This document shows, piece after piece, positions 34,793 through 43,115 of a stretch of DNA of 64,000 bases. Under the pieces are notes generated by a model, which saw only the letters and a program-made list of their open reading frames with translations, searched no databases and was not told the origin of the DNA. This DNA is from an uncultured Pseudomonadota bacterium (GTDB lineage Bacteria; Myxococcota_A; UBA796; SXON01). The position numbers and the translations under genes are program-made. Location: assembly GCA_903875225.1 (NCBI GenBank), contig CAIQVJ010000125.1:20873-84872 (forward strand), in the 5' to 3' direction. Position 1 is the stretch's first letter, and each line of letters begins with the position of its first letter.

Positions 34793-36379
34793 GTGTCGAA
34801 CCTGAACCCGAACGACGGGGTGGCCAACCTCGACAAGGCCGGGCTCTCCGAGCTTTCGCTCAGCGCACTGCTGAGCCGTGCGGCCGAGCGCTGGCCAGAT
34901 GCCCGCGCGCTGATCGGCGAGGGTCGCACGTGGACCTGGTCCGAGCTGAACGAGGAGGTCGACCGCGTCGCGTGCCTGTACGAAGCATGCGGCATCCGCC
35001 CGGGCGACCCGGTGGGGTTCCTGCTGGTCAAGCGCCCGGAGGTGGTCATCGGGTTTCTGGCCTGCGCGCGCATGGGCGCGATCCAGGTGCCGGTGAACTT
35101 CCGGCTGCACCCCGATCAGGTCTCGGACCAGTTCACCACCGCGGGCATTCGCGCTGTGGTGACCGAGGTGCAGCACGACCCCCTGCTCAAGCACCTCCTC
35201 CCGTTGCTGGTCGACCCGCGGCAGGTGATCTACGTCGATGCGCCGGCACGGCACGGCGAGACCTCCTGGTCGGACGCCCAGCGCTTTGCAGGGCGCCGTT
35301 CGACGTTCGAGCCCACCGCCGACACGGTCTGCTACTACAACTACACCTCCGGCTCCACCGGTCGCCCCAAGGGCGCGAGCACCACCTCCCGCAACATTGT
35401 CGTCAACGCGGTGGCCACCTCGATCGGGCTGGGGTTCGGGCCGGAGGACGTGTACATGGGCATGTTCAGCGTCTTTGCCCATCCGCACGAGCTTTTCCAC
35501 CGATCGATCCTGTACGGCGGCGCCTTCGTGGTCGTCGACTCGCTCAACCCGCGCATGGTCGCAGACGCGATCAACGCCCACGGCATCACGTGGATGATGG
35601 CCGTGCCGAGCTTCTACGAGATGCTGCTGGACTACCTCGAAGGGTCCGAGGTGCAGCTCCCCAGCCTGCGTGTGCTCGAGGCGGGCGGCGCATATGTCTC
35701 CCCCGAGATGCACTCGCGGATGGAGTACAGGTTCAAGGCGCGTTTCCTCCCCGTGTGGGGCTGCACCGAGGCCACCGGCGTGGGGCTCGGCATGCTGGCC
35801 GATGCAGAGTTTCGCCCCGGCAGCACAGGCAAGCCCATCCCCACCTACGACATCCGCATCGTCGACGAAAGCGGCGCTGACGTGGAGCCCGGCCTTCCGG
35901 GCGAGCTCTGGATCCGGGGGCCTGCTGTCATCTCCCAGTACGTGAACATGCCCGCAGAGACGGCGTCGCAGATCCACGACGGCTGGTATGCGACGGCCGA
36001 CCTCGTCCGCCAGGACCAGGACGGCTTCGTGTACTTCACGGGGCGCCGCTCGGAGATGCTGAAGATCGGCGGAATCCGTGTGTTTCCGCTGGAGATCGAG
36101 CAGGTGATCCAGCAACACCCCGAGGTGCGGGACATCGTCGTCGTCCGCGCGGAAGAGCGCCTGCGGGGCGAGGTGGCACGCGCCATCGTCACCACACGGC
36201 CAGGCTCCACACTCACCGTCCGAAAGGTCCAGGCCTACTGCAGGGACCGCATGGCCCTGTACAAGGTGCCCCGGATCGTGGAGTTCTGGTCCGAGATCCC
36301 GAAGCTTCCCAACGGCAAGATCGACAAGAAGGGGGTGCTCGCTCAACCGGTGAACCCCGACAGGGACGACCGCAGATGA
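34793..36379 (+). CDS. AMP-dependent acyl-CoA synthetase/ligase
   Basis: 528 residues, adenylate-forming enzyme of the ANL superfamily that activates a carboxylate through acyl-AMP to a thioester. P-loop-like motif NYTSGSTGRPKGA near 182-194, A5 region LPVWGCTEATGVGLGM, hinge and A8 TGRRSEMLKIGGIRVFPLEIE, and the catalytic Lys in LPNGKIDKKGVL. GTG 34793 is preceded by AAGGAG seven bases away. It overlaps the acyltransferase gene (ATGA), so the pair probably activates and transfers a fatty acid or another acid; long-chain preference is inference. Free-standing, with no carrier-protein gene nearby. Confidence 0.92.
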   Translation: MSNLNPNDGVANLDKAGLSELSLSALLSRAAERWPDARALIGEGRTWTWSELNEEVDRVACLYEACGIRPGDPVGFLLVKRPEVVIGFLACARMGAIQVPVNFRLHPDQVSDQFTTAGIRAVVTEVQHDPLLKHLLPLLVDPRQVIYVDAPARHGETSWSDAQRFAGRRSTFEPTADTVCYYNYTSGSTGRPKGASTTSRNIVVNAVATSIGLGFGPEDVYMGMFSVFAHPHELFHRSILYGGAFVVVDSLNPRMVADAINAHGITWMMAVPSFYEMLLDYLEGSEVQLPSLRVLEAGGAYVSPEMHSRMEYRFKARFLPVWGCTEATGVGLGMLADAEFRPGSTGKPIPTYDIRIVDESGADVEPGLPGELWIRGPAVISQYVNMPAETASQIHDGWYATADLVRQDQDGFVYFTGRRSEMLKIGGIRVFPLEIEQVIQQHPEVRDIVVVRAEERLRGEVARAIVTTRPGSTLTVRKVQAYCRDRMALYKVPRIVEFWSEIPKLPNGKIDKKGVLAQPVNPDRDDRR

Positions 36380-37407
36380 AGCCTACCCACAACCCCTCCC
36401 TCCTGCTCAAGGACCTCGCCGGGCTTGGGCTCTACTACCCGGGCGCCTACGCGCTCAACCGCATCCCGCGCAGTACCCTCGACGGCATCGCCCGCGCCGG
36501 CGCGGGCATGGTGCGCCGCATGGGCAGCGCCGAGATGCGCGACGAGCTGCAGCGCATCTTCGTCGGCCGTGAGATACCGAGGAAGGAGGACGAGATCCTG
36601 CGTGATGCCTTCCGGCTCACGATGTACAACGAGCTCGAGGTGCTGCGCTACCCCTACCTCAACCCGGGCACGATCGACGAGGTGTGCGAGATCGTCGGGC
36701 GGGAGAACCTGGACAAGGCGCTGGCCAAGGGCAAGGGCGCGATCGTGTTGATCGGGCACTTCGGCGCAAACCAGATGATCATGCCGGCGCTCGGGCACGT
36801 GGGCTACACCATGAGCCAGCTCTCGGCCCCACCGCCGGTCTGGGCGGAGATCCTCAAGGAAACCCGGACCACGCCGCTCTGGAAGAAGACCCTCGAGCGC
36901 CGCTGGCAGATGGAGAAGCTGCTCCCCGTGCAGCACATCAACGTCTTCCGGTTCCTGCGGCCCGCGTTCGACTGCCTGCGCCGCAACGAGGTGCTCGGGC
37001 TCGCGTTCGACGGCGGTGGTGGCCAGAAGTGGGAGACCGTCGACTTCCTGGGACGGCGTGCCAATTTCTCCGTCCAACCGGTACAGATCTGGAAGAAGAC
37101 CGGCGCGGCCCTCCTCCCCACCCTGGTGCTGCGGATGCCCGGCGAGGCGCGCCACCGCGTCGTGATCGGCGAAGAACTGCCGTGGCAGGGCTCGCCGAAA
37201 GCCGGCCTGCAGGCCATCGCCCAGGCGTTCGAGCCGCACATCTGGCGCTGGCCCGAGCACTACCTCCACTTCCTGCAGATGCGCCGCCGCGTGCGCGGGA
37301 CGGACGTGTTCCCGATGTTCGACGACTACCCGCCGGTCGAGGGCGGGGGGATGTCGCCCGAGCAGGCGGAGGAGAACCTCAAGCGCGCCGGGACGTGGAC
37401 GGAGTAG
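36376..37407 (+). CDS. LpxL-like lysophospholipid/lipid A acyltransferase family protein
   Basis: 343 residues, probably peripheral on the cytosolic face of the inner membrane. It matches the LpxL/HtrB (lipid A biosynthesis acyltransferase) family: a helical N-terminus (LKDLAGLGLYYPGAYALNRIP), then KGAIVLIGHFGANQMIMPALGHVGY where the HX4D/E motif is expected, GLAFDGGGGQKWETVDFLGRRANFSV, and LPTLVLRMPGEARHRVVIGEEL. The acidic catalytic partner of the His appears to be Gln in this alignment (H-FGAN-Q), a possible functional change. Coupled to the acyl-CoA ligase gene, implying acyl-CoA rather than acyl-ACP as donor. Confidence 0.82.
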   Translation: MKPTHNPSLLLKDLAGLGLYYPGAYALNRIPRSTLDGIARAGAGMVRRMGSAEMRDELQRIFVGREIPRKEDEILRDAFRLTMYNELEVLRYPYLNPGTIDEVCEIVGRENLDKALAKGKGAIVLIGHFGANQMIMPALGHVGYTMSQLSAPPPVWAEILKETRTTPLWKKTLERRWQMEKLLPVQHINVFRFLRPAFDCLRRNEVLGLAFDGGGGQKWETVDFLGRRANFSVQPVQIWKKTGAALLPTLVLRMPGEARHRVVIGEELPWQGSPKAGLQAIAQAFEPHIWRWPEHYLHFLQMRRRVRGTDVFPMFDDYPPVEGGGMSPEQAEENLKRAGTWTE

Positions 37408-37413
37408 GGGTCA

Positions 37414-38426
37414 TCAGCCCCTGGACTTCGAAAACCTGCGACTGAGCACCAGCCCGGGCACCATCGGCAGCCAGAACGAGAGCAGGCGGAAGAGCAGCAC
37501 GCCGGCGAGGCTGGGCTCGACGGCGATGCCGAGGAGCGCGAGCCCCGCCAGCGTGCCGCCCTCGAACGTCCCGAGCCCACCGGGAACGACGCCCAGCGTG
37601 CGAGCGATCGTGCCGAGCACGTAGGCAGCGCCCACGTAGGTGACAGGGGGAGCCTCACCTACGGCACGGAAGCAGGCCCAGAGCGTCACGGCGTCCAGGA
37701 CGAAGTTCCCGAACCGAAGGAGCCCCGCGAGGAGCAGCAACGTGGGGCTCCTCAGCAGCGCCGGGTCGGCGACCGCCAGGGTTGCGACCGCCCGCCGCAG
37801 CGGGCCCACCCTCGCCAGGATGGCGGGGACCCTGTGGCCTGGAGCCGAGAGCCACAGGATGCCACCGCAGATGACGATGGCCGTGAGCGAGATCGCGGCC
37901 GCCATTCCGACCACGATGGCCGAGAGCTCGTGGTGGACGGCAAACACGGTGAGCGAGAGCCCGACAGCCACCCCAAAACCAGCGTAGTAGCCGACGAGAT
38001 CGACGAGCATCGCCGACAGCGCCGCCGACATCGGCACTCCCCGACGCTTGAGCGCCTGCACGATGACTACGGTGCCGGCGACTCCAGCGGTGGGCAGCGC
38101 CTGGTTGGTGAACAGGCTCACGACGGCCAACGCGTAGAGCTCCACGACAGGCCGGGGATGTCCTGCGCGCGGGAGAGTACGCTCCGCCACACCCCAACCT
38201 CGGTGGTGTAGGTCAGGAGCTGCAGCGCGAGCGCCAGCAGCAGCCACGCGGGTTGGGCCCCGCGCAGGAGCGCGACGAGCCGCCCCAGGTCCGCGAGGTG
38301 CAGCGCCGCCACGACGACCGCACCGAGCGCGGCCACGCCGACGATGCGCGCGAGCCACGGGTGGGAACGCGTCTTCCCGCCGGCAGAGCCCTCTCCGCCG
38401 GGGTCGACATGGGGGGCCTGTTCCAT
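37414..38426 (-). pseudogene. Frameshifted lysylphosphatidylglycerol synthase TM-region/UPF0104-type membrane protein
   Basis: Two frames together make one recognisable protein. From ATG 38426 the first frame gives a soluble N-terminus and two membrane helices up to SRAQDIPG. From about 38160 a second frame gives RPVVELYALAVVSLFTNQALPTAG (first residues only in the second frame) and the rest of a multi-helix protein ending at 37414 with GVVPGGLGTFEGGTLAGLALLG, the conserved GGxGxxE box of this family (flippase domain of MprF and relatives). The frames differ by one base, consistent with a single-nucleotide deletion near 38145-38165. It could be a sequencing or assembly error, a recent pseudogene, or less likely programmed frameshifting. 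Convergent with the acyltransferase gene (6-bp gap). Confidence 0.75.
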
Positions 38427-38490
38427 ACCGGGAGAACCTGCACACCAGCCCGCCGCCGGCCAACGACCCGGGGGCTGACGGCCCCCGCCC

Positions 38491-39126
38491 TCACCCCTCC
38501 ACGGCCTCCGCGATCAGCGGGTTGCGCACCTGGGCCAGGAGCTGGAACCCGCTCAACGCGAGCGCCCCGAGCCCCATCAACCACAGCACGACCCCGAAGG
38601 GCAGGCATCCGAAGCCCATGACGAAGCACACCGATGCGGCCACCACGTTGAACACGTGCCCGCCCGGGCTCCCGATCGTGAACGCGCCCTCGCAGGCCTC
38701 GCAGGCGTAGTCGAAGGTCGTGCCGGTGGGCAGGCCGCGGGACCGCGTCCGGGTGACCGTGAGGCACCGCGCCACCCCGCCGCACTTCGCACAGCGCCGC
38801 GTCGGCGTGGTCGCCCGGAAGCGGATCGCGGGCTGGGGCGCGCCCACCACCACGGGGTTTGCCATGTAGGGCCAGTAGCCGGCCAGGGCCATCGCCCCGC
38901 CGACGAGGGGGAACACGCAGGTCCAGCCGAGCAGCACCGAAAGCGCGGTGAACGTCCACACGCGCCGCATCGGGACCAGCTCGAAACGGTGTCCACACGC
39001 CTGACAGCAGAAGTCGCGGGTGGTGGAACCCGAGGGGACCCCCATCGTCGTGTGCTGCCACTCGCGCTCACAGACCGCCTCGGCCGCGCCACACTTGCCA
39101 CAACGACGCACTTCGGGTGCTGACAT
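38491..39126 (-). CDS. Membrane protein with two zinc-ribbon domains
   Basis: 211 residues. The layout is duplicated: zinc ribbon 1 (CGKCG...CCQACGHRF, 9-46), a pair of helices (TFTALSVLLGWTCVFPLVGGAMALAGYW, about 57-85), zinc ribbon 2 (CAKCGGVARC...YACEACEGAF, about 110-150), and a second helical pair (VFNVVAASVCFVMGFGCLPFGVVLWLMGLGALALSGFQ). Each ribbon has two CxxC knuckles. Probably arose by internal duplication and may bind zinc on the cytosolic side. Function unknown. Same strand as the frameshifted gene, 64 bp upstream of it. Confidence 0.7.
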   Translation of the reverse strand: MSAPEVRRCGKCGAAEAVCEREWQHTTMGVPSGSTTRDFCCQACGHRFELVPMRRVWTFTALSVLLGWTCVFPLVGGAMALAGYWPYMANPVVVGAPQPAIRFRATTPTRRCAKCGGVARCLTVTRTRSRGLPTGTTFDYACEACEGAFTIGSPGGHVFNVVAASVCFVMGFGCLPFGVVLWLMGLGALALSGFQLLAQVRNPLIAEAVEG

Positions 39127-39159
39127 CCTGCCTCCTGATTCGCAGACGGGGAGCCGCCC

Positions 39160-40263
39160 TCACCCCCGGTTCACCCACTCCAGCACCCGGTTCATGTCCG
39201 CCCAGCGAGTCTGCTTGCCGTCCGCGCCGAGCAGGGTCACGACGAGGCGTCGGCCGTCGTCGGTCTGCATCACGGTGGTGAAACAGTAGCGCGCAGTGTC
39301 GGTGTAGCCGGTCTTCGCTGCCTCGATGGTCAGGTCCTCCCGGCCCACCATGCGGTCGGTGGAGAACAGGCGACGCGTATGGATCTCGGTGGCGCCCTCC
39401 CCATCGGACCCGAGGCTGCGCTGGATGTCCCAGAACGGCGCCGATGCGACCATGGACAACACGGGATGGGCCGCGACGGCGATCGTGGCGCGCGCGATGT
39501 CCCGGGCGGTGGACATGTTCTCGTCCTCGAGGCCCGAGGGATCCGCCCAGGAGGAGTGGTCCATCCCAAGCTCGGCGCTCACGACGTTCATCTGCCGGAC
39601 GAAGTCCTCCACGTCCGTGCCAGCCGCCGCGGCGAGGCCGATGGCCGCACGGTTGTCTGACGCGACCAACGCGGCGCCGATGACGTCCCAGCCGTGCAGG
39701 CAATCGCCCGTCGACAGGTGCGATCGAGCGCCGGACCGCGACGGGTACTGCGCGGCAGTGACACACATGGCGTCGTCCAGGTTCGGCGCGAGCGACATGA
39801 ACGTGAGCGAGCTTACCAGCTTCGTGATCGACGCAACGGGGCGGACGTTGTCAGCGTTCTTCTCGAAGAGCACCCGCCCGGCGTCGAGATCGTAGATGAA
39901 TGCTGACCGCGCGCGAAGCGCGGGACCGGTTCGCGGGCCGTCCTCCGAGAGCAGCGGCAACGCCTCGATGTCCGAGGCGGCGGGGTACCACGTGGGGCGC
40001 GCCCACGGGGCCAGATCGGCGTCCGCATCGGGGGCCTGCAGGTCCCGCAACGCAGGCGTGCCAGCGCGCGCTACCGGTGATTTTTTGGTTTCAACCCCCG
40101 CAGTTTTCAGAACATGCACCGAGCCGGCGATCGATGCCACCGGGACCGGAGTGACCGAACCTTCCGCGCGCGGGACCGTGGAGAGACCGGCGAGTGCGAC
40201 GCCTGCAAGCCCGAAAAGGCTCAAGGTCCACACCGTGACAGACGCGCGCAAGAGGGTGTTCAC
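39160..40263 (-). CDS. Serine D-Ala-D-Ala carboxypeptidase/endopeptidase (S11, PBP-type)
   Basis: 367 residues from GTG 40263; longer frames continue into the divergent gene and are rejected. Signal peptide or anchor (TVWTLSLFGLAGVALAGL), a linker to about 110, then a penicillin-binding D,D-peptidase domain: active-site Ser145 and Lys148 in SITK, SDN in LVASDNRAAIGLA, and KTG in EAAKTGYTDTARYCF. Closest to PbpG/DacA-type low-molecular-mass PBPs that trim or cut peptidoglycan cross-links in the periplasm. The start has GAGGA four bases before it and a near-consensus promoter overlapping a 10-bp palindrome. Confidence 0.93.
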   Translation of the reverse strand: MNTLLRASVTVWTLSLFGLAGVALAGLSTVPRAEGSVTPVPVASIAGSVHVLKTAGVETKKSPVARAGTPALRDLQAPDADADLAPWARPTWYPAASDIEALPLLSEDGPRTGPALRARSAFIYDLDAGRVLFEKNADNVRPVASITKLVSSLTFMSLAPNLDDAMCVTAAQYPSRSGARSHLSTGDCLHGWDVIGAALVASDNRAAIGLAAAAGTDVEDFVRQMNVVSAELGMDHSSWADPSGLEDENMSTARDIARATIAVAAHPVLSMVASAPFWDIQRSLGSDGEGATEIHTRRLFSTDRMVGREDLTIEAAKTGYTDTARYCFTTVMQTDDGRRLVVTLLGADGKQTRWADMNRVLEWVNRG

Positions 40264-40280
40264 CGGATCCTCGACTGGAA

Positions 40281-40314
40281 ACAATATTGTCACCGAGTGG
40301 CCTTGCCGTGTCAA
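40281..40314 (-). promoter_or_regulatory. Sigma70 promoter for the D,D-peptidase gene with overlapping palindrome
   Basis: On the minus strand TTGACA (40314-40309), a 17-bp spacer, then GACAAT (40291-40286). Transcription would start near 40279, about 16 nt before GTG 40263. The perfect palindrome ACAATATTGT (40281-40290), AT-rich in a GC-rich genome, covers the -10 box and the region just before the start, a likely operator or simply the AT-rich melting region. Confidence 0.6.
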
Positions 40315-40395
40315 CAGGTCGTCGTTGCTTTTTGTGAGGGTCGGGGGCAAAAAGCCGGCCCGCCCTCCCCCTGGGCGCGGAGGTTGATCGGGGCG

Positions 40396-41208
40396 GTGCG
40401 CCGCGCTAAGCGCGGGGCCAGCCCTGGAGCCTCGTTGCCTCGCGGAGACCTCGTTCGTCAGCGGTTGAGCGCCCACATCCGGGCAGGCGGCGTGGTGCTC
40501 GGCGAGGGCGCGGGCGTGCATGGAGTGTTGGTGGGCGTCGCAGCCACGCTCTCCCCGCTCTCCGAAGCAGCGACGCTCGCGATGGCCACGGGCTTTGCCC
40601 TGGCTGGAAAACGCGTGGTCGTGGAGCTCGTGGATCCGGGCGGACTCCAGCGGGCCGCGGATGCGCTCGACGACCTCGCGACGTTGGCCAGCCGCTCGGA
40701 TGGCGCCTACAGCCCCGTCGTGCTGGTCCGGGTGCCGGGCGGCACCGACACGCGCAACGTTGGCGTCCCGGTGTACATCGCCGGTCGGGAGTCCGACGCC
40801 GCCGAACAGATCGACGCTGCTCTCGCGCGCGGTGGTGTGGCGGTGTTCGTGGACGACACCCACCCGGATGCCCCCGAGGGGATCGCCCCTGCCGAACCCG
40901 GCGCGCCGGTCATGCTGCGGGAGGGCGCTGCCGTGACGGTGTTCGCCAGCGGAAGCGACATCGTCGCGGCGCTCGATGGAGCCTGGAGCAGCGGTGCTGA
41001 CGCCGGTGTGGTCGAGGTCCGGGGGCCGGGGGCGCTCGGTGCCGCCATCCGCTCGACGGGGCGCGTCGTGGTGGTGGGCGAGATCGCCGCGCTCCCTGCC
41101 GGCCTGCGTGAGTCCTTCTGGTCCCTCGAGGCCCCCTGGGTCAGCCTCCCGCGCGGCGCAGACGCCGATGCCGTGAGCAGCGCCATTCACACTGTTCTTG
41201 GAGCCTGA
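40396..41208 (+). CDS. Divergent, shortened E1-beta-like subunit of a 2-oxoacid dehydrogenase
   Basis: About 270 residues with GTG 40396 (start uncertain; in-frame TTG codons follow, no ATG is available). It resembles the beta subunit of pyruvate/branched-chain 2-oxoacid dehydrogenase E1: GGVVLGEGAGVHGVLVGVAATLSPLSEAATLAMATGFALAGKRVVVEL aligns with the family's GEDVG...TPLAE...GFAxG.ALAG.RPVVE segment, and it keeps the Glu of 'GED' that contacts the TPP ring. It then diverges: the expected GGHHSQ-type loop is absent and the total length is about 60 residues short. Immediately followed, by TGATG overlap, by an intact E2. Activity cannot be assumed. Confidence 0.65.
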   Translation: MRRAKRGASPGASLPRGDLVRQRLSAHIRAGGVVLGEGAGVHGVLVGVAATLSPLSEAATLAMATGFALAGKRVVVELVDPGGLQRAADALDDLATLASRSDGAYSPVVLVRVPGGTDTRNVGVPVYIAGRESDAAEQIDAALARGGVAVFVDDTHPDAPEGIAPAEPGAPVMLREGAAVTVFASGSDIVAALDGAWSSGADAGVVEVRGPGALGAAIRSTGRVVVVGEIAALPAGLRESFWSLEAPWVSLPRGADADAVSSAIHTVLGA

Positions 41209-42542
41209 TGATGGGCGAATCCCTGTTCGTGTTCAACCTTCCCGAGATCGGCGAAGGCGTGGTGGAGGGCGAGATCGTCCGCTGGCTCGTCAATCCGGGC
41301 GAGCCCGTCGCCACCGACCAGCCGATGTGCGAAATCATGACCGACAAGGCGACCGTGGAGATCTCCTCTCCCCGGTCCGGCCGGGTCGCGAAGCTGCACG
41401 GATCCCCGGGCGACGTCGTGAAGGTGCACGCCCCGCTCGTGGAGATCGAGCTGGGGGTGGGCTCGGCGACGCCCGGTCCGAAACCTGTCGCCACGGCGAG
41501 CGCCCCGGCCGCCCGGCCCACCCCGGCGCCGGCCGGGCTCGCAGCGTCCACCCCACCCGCCCGGCCCGCGCCGGCCCCGGCCGCCGCGATCACGCCCACT
41601 GCGGCGCCCTCCGGCGCCACCGGGCTGCCCGCAGCCGTGGCGGCCCGACTCCCACCCCCCCCGGGGCAAAAAGCCGCTGCGTCGCCAGCAGTCCGCGCCT
41701 ACGCCCGCGAGAACGACATCGACATCCACGCGGTGGGCGGCACCGGCAAGGGTGGCCGCGTCACCCGCGAGGACATCGACCAGTTCGCTGCGCCCCCGGT
41801 CGCCCCCCCTGCGCTGCAGGCAGCGCCCGCGGCCAACCGGGGCGACGAGCACATCAAGATCATCGGACTACGCCGAAAGATCGCAGAGAAGATGGTGCAG
41901 GCCTACCGTACGGCACCGCACTTCTGCTACGTCGACGAGGTCGACTGCTCCCGCCTGGTGGACCTCCGATCGCGCCTGAACGCGGCCGGGGCCTCCCGCG
42001 GGGTCAAGCTCTCCTACCTCCCGCTGATCATGAAGGCGTGCGCGCAGGTGTTCCGTGAGTTTCCCACGGTGAACGCCGTGATGGACGAGGAGAACTTCAC
42101 GCTCGTCGTCCGGAAGGACATCCACATCGGCCTCGCGACCGACACCGCCGCGGGGCTGTACGTGCCGGTGATCAAGCATGTCGATCAGAAGAGCGTCTCC
42201 GAGATTGGCGCCGAGATCGCCGATCTCACGGCACGGACCCGCGAAGGGAAGGCCCGCGTGGACGAGCTGACGGGCGGCACCTTCACGATCACCTCGGTCG
42301 GCAACATCGGCGGGCGATTCGCCACCCCGATCCTCAACCACCCGGAGGTCGCCATCCTCGGCGTCAACCAGATCCACGACCGCCCCGTGGCGATCGACGG
42401 CAAGGTCGAGATCCGGCCCATGATGTACCTCTCGCCGAGCTTCGACCACCGGGTGATCGACGGCGCAGTCGCCGCGCGGTTCGTCAGCGCGCTCAAGGCG
42501 ATCCTGGAGAACCCCGAGACCCTGCTGCTGGACCTCCGGTGA
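41208..42542 (+). CDS. Dihydrolipoamide acyltransferase (E2 component)
   Basis: 444 residues, complete E2 of a 2-oxoacid dehydrogenase complex. Lipoyl domain with the lipoylated Lys47 in CEIMTDKATVEISS, an Ala/Pro-rich swinging linker (about 90-150), the peripheral subunit-binding domain ASPAVRAYARENDIDIHAVGGTGKGGRVTREDI (about 160-192), and a catalytic domain with GGTFTITSVGNIGG and the active-site His in SFDHRVIDGAVAARF. The DKATVE context is more like branched-chain/acetoin-type than classical pyruvate E2. The flanking E1-like subunits are degenerate. No E3 (lipoamide dehydrogenase) gene is present in the window. Confidence 0.95.
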   Translation: MMGESLFVFNLPEIGEGVVEGEIVRWLVNPGEPVATDQPMCEIMTDKATVEISSPRSGRVAKLHGSPGDVVKVHAPLVEIELGVGSATPGPKPVATASAPAARPTPAPAGLAASTPPARPAPAPAAAITPTAAPSGATGLPAAVAARLPPPPGQKAAASPAVRAYARENDIDIHAVGGTGKGGRVTREDIDQFAAPPVAPPALQAAPAANRGDEHIKIIGLRRKIAEKMVQAYRTAPHFCYVDEVDCSRLVDLRSRLNAAGASRGVKLSYLPLIMKACAQVFREFPTVNAVMDEENFTLVVRKDIHIGLATDTAAGLYVPVIKHVDQKSVSEIGAEIADLTARTREGKARVDELTGGTFTITSVGNIGGRFATPILNHPEVAILGVNQIHDRPVAIDGKVEIRPMMYLSPSFDHRVIDGAVAARFVSALKAILENPETLLLDLR

Positions 42543-43096
42543 CCGGGCACGCGCTCCCCGTGGAGGGTGTGGATCTGGGCGGCGCGGTCGAACGACTGCG
42601 CGCGCTTCACTCCGGCGCTGCGCTTGTCTCCGGTCGGGGACTGGAGGCGCTGATCGCGGGAGCCGCGCTCGCCGTCTCCCGGCGGACGTGGATCCTCCCG
42701 GGCCGCCGCGAGATGGGCGCCGCGCTGCTTCGCGGCGCGAACGCCGACGCGTTGCACACCGCCCGCCCGTTCCGCGTCATCCCCGCCGGCCCCTCGCCCA
42801 GCGCGCGCGCCGGGCAGGCGGTTGGGCTCGGGATGGCGGGCGAGCCCGCTCTCTGTTTCCTCGGCACAGGGAGCGTGGCGTACGGCACACTCGTGGAGGT
42901 ACTCGGCAACATCGTTCCCGGCGTGCAGTTCGTGGTCGGTTGGTACGAACGCCCCGGTCCGTTCGCCCGGCCGCTCTCCCCCGCCGTGCTCTTCCAGGCT
43001 GCGGGACTCGCGGTCGCGGAGGTCGACGGCACCAACGCGGTCGCGGTGTTCGACGCTGTGCGCACCGGCGCGGCGCTGGTGCTGGCCCGGCTGTAG
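42539..43096 (+). CDS. Truncated, divergent E1-alpha-like protein
   Basis: 185 residues from GTG 42539 (GTGA overlap with E2). It matches the first half of E1-alpha subunits: GLEALIAGAALAVSRRTWILPGRREMGAALLRG corresponds to RGQEA...VGAA.AL...DWxFPSYREHG.ALARG, and SARAGQAVGLGMAGEPALCFLGTGSVAYGTLVEVLGNIVPG to QLPHAVGAA...VAVxFFGDGA..EGDFHEALNFA. The TPP/Mg signature is altered: GDG is GTG and the NN about 30 residues later is lost (VVGWYERPG). The C-terminal half is absent. With the E1-beta-like gene this looks like a non-catalytic or repurposed E1. Confidence 0.65.
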   Translation: MTGHALPVEGVDLGGAVERLRALHSGAALVSGRGLEALIAGAALAVSRRTWILPGRREMGAALLRGANADALHTARPFRVIPAGPSPSARAGQAVGLGMAGEPALCFLGTGSVAYGTLVEVLGNIVPGVQFVVGWYERPGPFARPLSPAVLFQAAGLAVAEVDGTNAVAVFDAVRTGAALVLARL

Positions 43097-43115
43097 CACG
43101 CCCCGGGGTCAGCCC

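Noticed and set aside
34628..36346. Antisense frame of 572 codons opposite the acyl-CoA ligase
   Set aside because: The sense strand encodes a complete ANL enzyme with all motifs; the antisense peptide is low in hydrophobic order and rich in His/Arg/Asp.
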